DNA from: Gammaproteobacteria bacterium UBA2955
GTDB lineage: Bacteria > Pseudomonadota > Gammaproteobacteria > Pseudomonadales > Azotimanducaceae
Reading direction: 5' to 3'
Assembly: GCA_002348825.1 (NCBI GenBank)
Contig: DEBN01000081.1
Coordinates: forward strand, 3,056 to 9,110
DNA length: 6,055 nucleotides
Position numbers and translations under genes: made by a program. Positions 1 to 5,504 of the stretch are shown here, one piece after another. Below the pieces are notes generated by a model. That model had not been told where the DNA came from, searched no databases, and saw nothing but the letters and a program-made list of their open reading frames with translations. Position 1 is the first letter of the stretch; every line of letters begins with the position of its first letter.

Positions 1-390
1 GCTGTCTTTCCCAAGATAGGGGCTGACGGTAACCGCGTCGGCGTTATACCTCTCGAACGCTTCCCTGGCATACAGCCTAGCAGTACTGCCCACATCACCG
101 CGCTTTGCGTCGAGAATAACCGGGATATCCGGAAAATGAGCCTTCGCAAACGCGATCAACTCGGCGAGTTCATTTTCCTTACCCACTGCCGCAAAGTGGG
201 CTGCCTGAGGTTTGAATGCACACACATAGGGTGCCGTCGCCTCGACAATCGCCCTACCAAAATCAAGAAACGGTTTCTTAGCTGCCGCTAACCCGCGCGG
301 TAAACGCTCGAGGTCGGGATCGATACCCACACAAAGCAGCGAACCGCTCTTCTGCCAGCTGCAGCGCAGTTTTTCGTGGAAGCTCTGCAT
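1..390 (-). CDS. pyrF: Orotidine 5'-phosphate decarboxylase, subfamily 2 (C-terminus outside window)
   Basis: Cytosolic enzyme of the last step of de novo pyrimidine synthesis, converting OMP to UMP and CO2. The frame is open from the ATG at 390 to the left window edge, giving the first 130 residues; the family is usually about 270 residues, so roughly half is missing. Visible motifs are GIDPD (residues 22-26), the FKPQ strand (59-62), the catalytic DAKRGD followed by VGSTA (94-104), and TVSPYLGKD (121-129). DAKRGD with GSTA marks subfamily 2 (as in mycobacteria and myxobacteria) rather than the E. coli type. The start lies 2 bases after the ribE stop with only a weak upstream AGG, so translation is probably coupled to ribE. 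No frameshift is seen. The family call is firm; the rest of the gene is unseen. Confidence 0.93.
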   Translation of the reverse strand, partial: MQSFHEKLRCSWQKSGSLLCVGIDPDLERLPRGLAAAKKPFLDFGRAIVEATAPYVCAFKPQAAHFAAVGKENELAELIAFAKAHFPDIPVILDAKRGDVGSTARLYAREAFERYNADAVTVSPYLGKDS

Positions 391-392
391 GA

Positions 393-1025
393 TTACACTT
401 TGCCTGTGTGGTTTTCATAACGCTCTGCCAAGACTCGCTCGACAGTATCGACGATGGCTTGAGTTTGACTGTCGATCTCCACATTAACTGAGTCGCCCAA
501 GCCAAGTGTTCCTAGAGTGGTTCTCTCGATCGTCTCAGGAATGAGGCTGACGCTGAAATCGGCATTATCTCGGTCAACCGAGGACACCGTCAGGCTGGCG
601 CCGTCGAGCGCCACATAACCCTTATGAAAGATGTAATTTTGCCACTTCGGCTCTACTTTAAATGTCAGCACACGGTCATTTCCTTGATCGTGCAAACCCA
701 CCAGCTCGGCGGTTGTGGACACGTGACCGGAGACCACATGTCCACCCACCTCATCGCCAACCTTAAACGAACGCTCAACATTGACCTTAGAGGAAGTATC
801 CAACCGACCAAGATTCGTCGTTTCTAGGGTTTCTTTGATGATGTCAAAATAGGTAACGTCATCATCATGTTGAGTAACGGTAAGACACGTGCCGTTCACC
901 GCAACAGAGGCACCCAGCTGTAACCCGTGGCCGAGCGCGCCCATTTGCAAAGCCAGCCGGCTAAGATCGGGCCCGTGCTCTATTGCCTTGACAGCCATCA
1001 GCTCTTGAACAATTCCGGTAAACAT
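393..1025 (-). CDS. ribE: Riboflavin synthase, alpha chain
   Basis: Catalyses dismutation of two 6,7-dimethyl-8-ribityllumazine molecules to riboflavin and a pyrimidinedione, the last step of riboflavin synthesis, in the cytosol as a trimer. The 210-residue length is normal. Two tandem lumazine-binding barrels are visible: residues 1 to about 97, starting with MFTGIVQE and containing GASVAVNGTCLTV (38-50), and about 98 to 190, containing SGHVSTTAE (99-107), the matching KGYVALDGASLTV (135-147) and LIPETIERTTLG (161-172). The C-terminus VDTVERVLAERYE resembles the E. coli protein, which is called RibC there. ATG at 1025 is preferred over the GTG just before it because it gives the family N-terminus and a GGAG spaced by 5 bases. 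It follows the TPR gene across a terminator and is followed after 2 bases by pyrF. Confidence 0.97.
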   Translation of the reverse strand: MFTGIVQELMAVKAIEHGPDLSRLALQMGALGHGLQLGASVAVNGTCLTVTQHDDDVTYFDIIKETLETTNLGRLDTSSKVNVERSFKVGDEVGGHVVSGHVSTTAELVGLHDQGNDRVLTFKVEPKWQNYIFHKGYVALDGASLTVSSVDRDNADFSVSLIPETIERTTLGTLGLGDSVNVEIDSQTQAIVDTVERVLAERYENHTGKV

Positions 1026-1030
1026 CACAA

Positions 1031-1034
1031 CTCC
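1031..1034 (-). promoter_or_regulatory. Ribosome binding site of ribE
   Basis: GGAG on the minus strand, 5 bases before the ATG at 1025. For the in-frame GTG at 1028 the spacing would be only 2 bases, so this site decides for the ATG. It lies just 6 bases after the U-run of the terminator at 1041-1066. Confidence 0.7.
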
Positions 1035-1040
1035 ATAAAT

Positions 1041-1066
1041 AAAAAAGCCGGTCTGAGACCGGCTTT
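1041..1066 (-). terminator. Rho-independent terminator after the TPR gene, inside the ribE leader
   Basis: In the minus-strand transcript the arms GCCGGTC and GACCGGC (1063-1057 and 1053-1047) enclose a 3-base loop. Three A-U pairs (1066-1064 with 1046-1044) extend the stem to 10 perfect pairs. The 3' side runs into six U residues (1046-1041). It starts 23 bases after the TPR stop codon and would end the TonB operon transcript. The plus-strand side also carries TTTATTTT, so the hairpin could act in both directions, but no plus-strand gene runs into it. The ribE start is only 15 bases beyond the U-run, so any ribE promoter upstream of the hairpin would have to read through it. Confidence 0.88.
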
Positions 1067-1071
1067 ATTTT

Positions 1072-1083
1072 GCTTGAGCAAGC
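1072..1083. repeat. Short perfect palindrome before the terminator
   Basis: GCTTG-AG-CAAGC lies between the TPR stop codon and the terminator. It could be a small extra hairpin at the 3' end of the operon transcript or a protein-binding site near a possible ribE transcription start. At this length it could also be chance. Confidence 0.3.
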
Positions 1084-1109
1084 CTAAGTTAACCAGAGGA
1101 TGCTGCCAA
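1081..1109 (-). promoter_or_regulatory. Possible sigma-70 promoter for ribE-pyrF
   Basis: On the minus strand, TTGGCA (1109-1104; 5 of 6 to the -35 consensus) is followed after a 17-base spacer by TAGGCT (1086-1081; matches the three most conserved -10 positions). The element overlaps the last codons and stop of the TPR gene. Transcription would begin near 1074, placing the terminator hairpin in the ribE leader. This was found by eye; matches this good occur by chance, so it is only a candidate. Confidence 0.25.
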
Positions 1110-2429
1110 CTGAGCTTGGCGTTTGCTTTCGCGATCGATATAGGTAATCCATTGCCCACAAATACGCTGGTTGACTTTATCCTTATCATTGCGCGCCACT
1201 CGGCGACACGAAACAAACGCTGTGCGTGCGGTATTCAGCTTGTTTTGGTTGAACAGGCACATACCCTTGACCACATAGACGCTCTGAGTCTTGCGCAGCC
1301 CGCCTTTGTCTATAGCGCCCGTAGCAGAGTCTACGCATTTATCGTACTGATCCGACTCCAGATAAAGATAGGACAAACGCTCATAAATTTTTCCATCATC
1401 GGCCAATTCAGCCGCTTCCTCAAAGACCGTAATCGCTTTATCAACTTCCTGAGCCAATTGCCAGGCCTGCCCGAGGGACTGCAAATTTTTAGCGTCGCGT
1501 TCGACAGCTTTGCGGTTTAGCCCGTCCTCCAAAACCTTCGCCGCGCGTATTGGCACTTCTTCCTGCATCAGCAGCCCTGCAAGATTGGTGAAATCCGTTT
1601 GCTTCTCTAGCAAATCTGCCGTGTATGCGGCTTCCAGCGTATAAAGTTGTTCTTTTTCGTAACCTTCCTGACCATAAACACCGGCCAGACGCACCCAGTG
1701 CTCTCGCTTGGGGAATTCCTCGACTAAAACCTTCAGCACTCTAATGACGTTAGGCCAGTCTTCCTTCTCGAAGTAAAGGAAGGTCAGCAAACTCCAATTC
1801 TGCTCGGTAATATCAGTGCCTCGCTCCTGCGCAATGCTGACCCCAAGCTCCATTTGCTCAACGGCTTTATCGTAGTCCTTCATTTGATAATAAACCGTCG
1901 CCATGAAAAATCGTGGTGCGGCCGAAGGATTAGTGGCCTTGGTTATCCAGACTTCCATGTAATACAGAGCATCCTCATAGTTCTCTTGAACATAACTGAG
2001 TTGCGCCACCGTGTAGAGGGTCGTTACCTCTAATCCTTCAGGAATCTTTTCGCCCTGTTCGACGACAATCTTGTACTCGCGCAGCGCACCATCGTAATCG
2101 TCTTTGAGGTAGTAGATATACCCCAACATATTATGCAGGTTGGCAATTTCATTCTCGTTGTATCGGCGCGAGCGATTCAGAGCGGCTTGAATGAGTTCTA
2201 AAGCAACGTCATATTCTTTAGCGTCAATCGCTTCCTGCCCCTCGCCTAACTTCTTGTATACGGACTCACTAAGCGACGGTACTCGGCGCGTCTTTTGTTT
2301 TTTCTTGGGCGCTTCTTCAGCGGCCACCTGCGCAAAGCCCAACGAAGCGTCCTGGCCGATCGGCGCCAAGATAGCGAACAATAGCGCTAACAAGCCAATG
2401 TTTAAGCGTTTCATCGCACTTATACCCAC
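1089..2429 (-). CDS. Secreted TPR protein of the TonB2-type operon
   Basis: Probable periplasmic scaffold protein, 446 residues; TPR proteins of this kind commonly end TonB2/TtpC clusters, and their exact role is not settled. The N-terminus has a positive MKRLN followed by a hydrophobic run (about 11-24) and small residues before VAAEE, consistent with a secretion signal. A basic stretch (42-49) follows, then helical repeats with TPR-like spacing: about 60-88, 97-125, 136-165, 171-200, 211-240, 313-342, 346-374 and 385-413. Typical pieces are LGYIYYLKDDYDGAL and LSYLYLESDQYDKC. All four cysteines (365, 391, 408, 424) are in the last 82 residues. GTG at 2429 is chosen because AGGAGG lies 4 bases upstream; ATG at 2414 is 19 bases away. 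The start is 12 bases after the tonB stop and a terminator follows the gene. Confidence 0.9.
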   Translation of the reverse strand: MGISAMKRLNIGLLALLFAILAPIGQDASLGFAQVAAEEAPKKKQKTRRVPSLSESVYKKLGEGQEAIDAKEYDVALELIQAALNRSRRYNENEIANLHNMLGYIYYLKDDYDGALREYKIVVEQGEKIPEGLEVTTLYTVAQLSYVQENYEDALYYMEVWITKATNPSAAPRFFMATVYYQMKDYDKAVEQMELGVSIAQERGTDITEQNWSLLTFLYFEKEDWPNVIRVLKVLVEEFPKREHWVRLAGVYGQEGYEKEQLYTLEAAYTADLLEKQTDFTNLAGLLMQEEVPIRAAKVLEDGLNRKAVERDAKNLQSLGQAWQLAQEVDKAITVFEEAAELADDGKIYERLSYLYLESDQYDKCVDSATGAIDKGGLRKTQSVYVVKGMCLFNQNKLNTARTAFVSCRRVARNDKDKVNQRICGQWITYIDRESKRQAQLAASSG

Positions 2430-2433
2430 TGTT

Positions 2434-2439
2434 CCTCCT
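2434..2439 (-). promoter_or_regulatory. Strong ribosome binding site of the TPR gene
   Basis: A perfect AGGAGG on the minus strand lies 4 bases before the GTG at 2429 and 19 bases before the ATG at 2414. The spacing supports GTG initiation, which adds five residues before the signal-peptide-like MKRLN. A strong site here suggests the TPR protein is translated independently of tonB. Confidence 0.65.
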
Positions 2440-2441
2440 AA

Positions 2442-3041
2442 TTAGTCGGCCATCTCGAACGTGATGCGAGTTTTTACACCCGCAACGTCTATAGGCTCTC
2501 CGTTAACCACCTTCGGCTTGTACTTGTACTTTAACGCAGCGTTTATCGCGGCACGGTTAAATATCCCAGGTGGTTTGGCTTCGATGACAACTGGGTCGCG
2601 AACCGCGCCGGTCTTGGTGACAATATACTCAAGCAGTACATAGCCCTCGATCCCGCGCGTTTGCGCGCGGCGCGGATATTGCGGATTTACCTTTACAATC
2701 GGCAGATACTCACCGTCAGAACTAAATCCGCCGCCTTCCACGTTCAAATTAACATCTACGTCAACAGCGCCGACATCAACACCTTGGGAAATATCCGATG
2801 ACTCAAAGTCGGGCTTCGGCATGTCCGGTGGCGGTTCGTCCGGCGGTGGCGGCGGCTTAGGTTTACGTTGTTTAGTCTGCAACTCTTGATCTTCTTCAAG
2901 ACGAACAAAATCCAGCAGTTTACCCTTGGCGCCCTCGTCCAATCTGGCTTCGTCGGTAGCAATTACCGCTTGCATCAAAAAGAACAAAACGAACGTTATG
3001 ACGAGTCCTAAACCGAAGCTGGCAAAGTAGCGTGTGGCCAT
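2442..3041 (-). CDS. tonB: TonB energy transducer, short TonB2 type
   Basis: Inner-membrane-anchored protein that passes energy from the ExbB/ExbD channel to TonB-dependent outer-membrane receptors. It has 199 residues. A single membrane helix (about 9-28) is followed by an acidic and basic stretch, a proline-rich segment (KPKPPPPPDEPPPDMPKP, 60-77), an unusual valine/aspartate-rich linker (86-102), and the TonB C-terminal domain (about 115-199). That domain has NPQYPRRAQTRGIEGYV (119-135), a sequence resembling the classic YP..A...GI.G.V pattern, and ALKYKYKPKVVNGEP (169-183). The membrane helix has no histidine, unlike E. coli TonB, and the linker is short. The start is 12 bases after exbD with only a weak GAG, so coupling to exbD is likely. 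The substrate cannot be told from this window. Confidence 0.95.
   Translation of the reverse strand: MATRYFASFGLGLVITFVLFFLMQAVIATDEARLDEGAKGKLLDFVRLEEDQELQTKQRKPKPPPPPDEPPPDMPKPDFESSDISQGVDVGAVDVDVNLNVEGGGFSSDGEYLPIVKVNPQYPRRAQTRGIEGYVLLEYIVTKTGAVRDPVVIEAKPPGIFNRAAINAALKYKYKPKVVNGEPIDVAGVKTRITFEMAD
2653..2670. repeat. GC-only inverted repeat inside tonB
   Basis: CCGCGCG and CGCGCGG form a perfect 7-pair all-GC stem around a 4-base loop. It lies within the codons for roughly residues 124-130 of TonB (the RAQTRG part of the C-terminal domain). There is no U-run, so it is not an intrinsic terminator. It may be a by-product of arginine and alanine codons or may affect mRNA stability. Confidence 0.5.
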
Positions 3042-3053
3042 TATTTTTCTCGT

Positions 3054-3470
3054 TTATTTCTCGGTCGAAATGGCGACTTCGCGCATGCCCGCCGCACGCG
3101 CAGCGTTCAGCACTGCCATTAACTTCTCATTCGTTGACTTTCGGTCCGCCTGCACCACCAATCCACCTTTTGGGTTTTCTGAGTGTAAGCGTTCAATGTG
3201 CGCGCGGACCGAGGTCGGATCAACACGCTTTTTATCTATCCAGATTTCACCCGTCGGACCAACGGCGATCAAAATTGCGACTGTAGGCTTTTGCTCTGCT
3301 GTCATTGCATCTGGTCGCAGAACTTCAATGCCCGCTTGTTTGATAAAGGTCGCCGTAACGATGAAAAAGATCAACATAATAAACACGACGTCGAGCATCG
3401 GCGTTAAAGAATCATTGATGTTGACGTCATCGTTAGTTGCAACAGCGCCCCCGCGCCCACGTCTGGCCAT
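3054..3470 (-). CDS. exbD: ExbD/TolR-family biopolymer transport protein
   Basis: Partner of ExbB in the proton-driven motor that energises TonB; anchored in the inner membrane with its C-terminal domain in the periplasm. The 138-residue length is normal for ExbD. A short basic cytoplasmic tail (MARRGRGG) precedes NINDSLTPMLDVVF (17-30) and one membrane helix (about 24-43). Asp27 in PMLDVVF corresponds to the essential membrane aspartate of the family (Asp25 in E. coli ExbD). The periplasmic domain (about 60-138) contains VAILIAVGPTGEIWID (64-79) and VVQADRKS (104-111), the typical fold pattern. The ATG at 3470 has AGAGG about 9 bases upstream. It lies 48 bases after exbB and 12 bases before tonB in one operon. 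Confidence 0.96.
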   Translation of the reverse strand: MARRGRGGAVATNDDVNINDSLTPMLDVVFIMLIFFIVTATFIKQAGIEVLRPDAMTAEQKPTVAILIAVGPTGEIWIDKKRVDPTSVRAHIERLHSENPKGGLVVQADRKSTNEKLMAVLNAARAAGMREVAISTEK

Positions 3471-3518
3471 ATCGTAAATCCTCTGAGTTTTGTGCTACCG
3501 GTTCATCGATACCATTAT

Positions 3519-4037
3519 CTAGTGGTCGAGCAATAAACTGGCTTCTAGCCGTCGAGTTTCGCCCTCGACTTTTCGCTTCAAGTAGGTGGTCCCAACCATT
3601 CCTGACAGTGCCGCGATCATGCCCGACATGGTCGGTATTGTTGCCATGGAGACCCCAGCAGCCATAGATCTGGCATTACCGCCCTGAACCGCCATTGCGT
3701 TAAACACCTCAATCATCCCGGTTACAGTTCCCAGCAAGCCAAACAATGGGCAAAGCGCCACGCAGGTTTCTATCATCGAAAGGCTGCCAGCGATCTTGCC
3801 GGCGCCCTCCGAGACAATACCGTCTCGCACCTGATGCGCACTCCAAGAGCTTCGTTCTGATCGACCTTCCCACTTTGACGTCGCCTCAAAAAGCAAGTTC
3901 TTATGTTCGACTTGGAAATACCATATGCGTTCGAAAATCAGCGTCCACATAAAACAAACGAGTGCAGCGATGTACCACAGGACGTTGCCACCCATTTCCA
4001 TGTAGCGAATGATGTCGAGGTAAGCCTCAGTAAACAT
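3519..4037 (-). CDS. exbB: Short ExbB/TolQ-family channel protein (ExbB2-like)
   Basis: Inner-membrane proton-channel subunit that should work with ExbD and TonB. It has 172 residues, shorter than E. coli ExbB (about 240) but similar to the short ExbB2 class. Membrane segments are about 17-37 (GNVLWYIAALVCFMW then IFERIWYF), 91-112 with the family motif FGLLGTVTGMIEVF (99-112), and about 130-153. The third helix reads ATIPTMSGMIAALSG where the TtpC-like neighbour has the classic ALMTTVLGITVAIP; the first threonine of the pair is proline here and the VAIP end is missing. A good GGAGG lies 8 bases before the ATG at 4037. The start is 21 bases after the ttpC-like stop. The family call is firm; the ExbB2 subclass follows from length and neighbours. 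Confidence 0.93.
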   Translation of the reverse strand: MFTEAYLDIIRYMEMGGNVLWYIAALVCFMWTLIFERIWYFQVEHKNLLFEATSKWEGRSERSSWSAHQVRDGIVSEGAGKIAGSLSMIETCVALCPLFGLLGTVTGMIEVFNAMAVQGGNARSMAAGVSMATIPTMSGMIAALSGMVGTTYLKRKVEGETRRLEASLLLDH

Positions 4038-4058
4038 TGTTACGGCCTCCTACCTTAG

Positions 4059-5504
4059 CTACCCGATTGGGTTGCCAGACTTTTCAGCATGCTCAGCGAT
4101 AAGCCCCGCACTCTGTTCCTCGATTATGTGTAACACATCCTTCGATAAGCCCTGCACGAATTGGTGAAGCAGCGTAGTAGGTATGGCTACAGTAATCCCG
4201 AGCACCGTGGTCATCAACGCAGTAGATATACCGCCTGCCATGGTTTTTGGATCACCTGTACCGAACAGTGTGATCGCTTGGAATGTCTCGATCATGCCTA
4301 TTACTGTCCCGAGTAATCCAGCAAGCGGGGCAACAACGGATATCACCTGAATAAATGATATGCGCTTGGTTAATTCCGGGGTTTCGCCCAATATCGCTTC
4401 GCCCATCTTGAGTTCTAATGTCTCGACGTCTACGTCTTTATTCTCTTCGTATACGCTAAGAACTCGTCCAAGTGGGTTATCTCGGCTAGGACTAGACGAG
4501 CCTCGCTGTGCGTTGACCTTTTTCGTCGTCGTAAACAACGTGAATACTCTTTCGAGGGCAACTAGCAGGGCAATGATACCAACCCAGATAATGATGGCAC
4601 CAATGATTCCGCCTTGGCCATCCGTAAAACCGGAAGTGATCGAGCCTACACGCTCTCCCAGCGTTGCCGCCTGAATAAGCAGCGCCAGCAGCGAACCTCG
4701 CGTTGGATCCACCGAAAATTCGACAATCTCGCCCGGTTGAGCGTTTTGCAGATCAGCCGCGGTACTCGTGTGTCGACCCGAAGGTTGACGGGCAATTTCG
4801 GTGATCGTCTGTGTATCCACATTCCACTGCAAGTACTCTCCTCCACCCAAAAGGGCAAAAGATCCAACTCGAACAATATCGGTGTTGTCCTTGTCTCCGG
4901 ACAATCGCGTAATGGTTCCAGGATAGCGCGATATCTTTCCAGACTCCGTCATCTCCCGTTGCAGTTCGAACCAAAGTGACTCCATCTCATCGATGCTGGC
5001 CAACTGACTCGAAGTACCCATCTTTTTAGCAAGGTCACCAAGGAACTCGCCGCGATTCGGATATTGGCTGGAGATTAATGACCCCTCGAATAGGCCTCGC
5101 GTGTCTCCGGCGACCTGTTGCAGTACGCCAAATAACTCTCGCAGGCTGCCAAGGCGCTTGTCTAATTGCTCTTGCAGGTCCCCAATGCGAATTTCGTTTT
5201 CTTCAAATGTCGTTTCTAGACGATCCGAGCGCCGCTGTTCTCTTCTGCGCTCATCTTTTGCGTCCTGCAGCATTTTTGCCTGGTTAGCCTTCTCAGCGGC
5301 AAACCTGCGCTCACGTGCTGTATGTTCCCTCGACTCCACCACACGACGCTGTTCTACATTGTCCAGCAACTCATCGAGACTGCTAGCCTTTACCACTTCA
5401 AGGTCACCTGCAGCAGGGGCTGCTTCTTCAGCAACCAAGGGCTGCGCGAACAGGGTGAGTAGTGCGACCAGCGCGATCTTATATTTCATTAGCATAGTTC
5501 TCAT
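4059..5504 (-). CDS. TtpC-like MotA/TolQ/ExbB protein with periplasmic extension
   Basis: 481-residue inner-membrane protein matching the layout of TtpC, an extra component required by Vibrio TonB2 systems. In order: signal peptide (about 1-25, MKYKIALVALL then LVAEE), a charged, probably coiled-coil region (about 42-125, rich in Arg, Glu and Gln), a beta-rich module (about 170-265) related to the upstream DUF3450 protein, then an ExbB-type core. Membrane segments are about 299-322 (ending ALERVFTLF), 385-406 with APLAGLLGTVIGMIETF (392-408), and 428-448 with ALMTTVLGITVAIP. The N-terminal half should be periplasmic. The ATG at 5504 overlaps the DUF3450 stop (ATGA) and has GGAGG 7 bases upstream, which favours it over ATGs at 5495 and 5489. 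It may form a second channel or a mixed one with ExbB; this is inference. Confidence 0.92.
   Translation of the reverse strand: MRTMLMKYKIALVALLTLFAQPLVAEEAAPAAGDLEVVKASSLDELLDNVEQRRVVESREHTARERRFAAEKANQAKMLQDAKDERRREQRRSDRLETTFEENEIRIGDLQEQLDKRLGSLRELFGVLQQVAGDTRGLFEGSLISSQYPNRGEFLGDLAKKMGTSSQLASIDEMESLWFELQREMTESGKISRYPGTITRLSGDKDNTDIVRVGSFALLGGGEYLQWNVDTQTITEIARQPSGRHTSTAADLQNAQPGEIVEFSVDPTRGSLLALLIQAATLGERVGSITSGFTDGQGGIIGAIIIWVGIIALLVALERVFTLFTTTKKVNAQRGSSSPSRDNPLGRVLSVYEENKDVDVETLELKMGEAILGETPELTKRISFIQVISVVAPLAGLLGTVIGMIETFQAITLFGTGDPKTMAGGISTALMTTVLGITVAIPTTLLHQFVQGLSKDVLHIIEEQSAGLIAEHAEKSGNPIG

Noticed and set aside
278..505. 75-residue minus-strand frame across the ribE-pyrF junction
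   Set aside because: It overlaps two genuine genes in another frame; both pyrF and ribE are unambiguous there.
1026..1028. GTG as the ribE start
   Set aside because: It leaves only 2 bases to the GGAG and adds a residue not found in the family N-terminus; the ATG at 1025 fits better.
1026..1088. FMN riboswitch upstream of ribE
   Set aside because: The gap is about 63 bases and is largely filled by a simple terminator hairpin; an FMN riboswitch needs a much longer multi-helix aptamer.
927..1520. 197-residue open frame on the plus strand
   Set aside because: It runs antisense through the ribE start, the terminator and the TPR gene, with low-complexity, unrecognisable sequence.
3471..3518. 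Possible internal terminator or promoter between exbB and exbD
   Set aside because: The 48-base gap has only short weak palindromes, no U-run and no convincing promoter pair.
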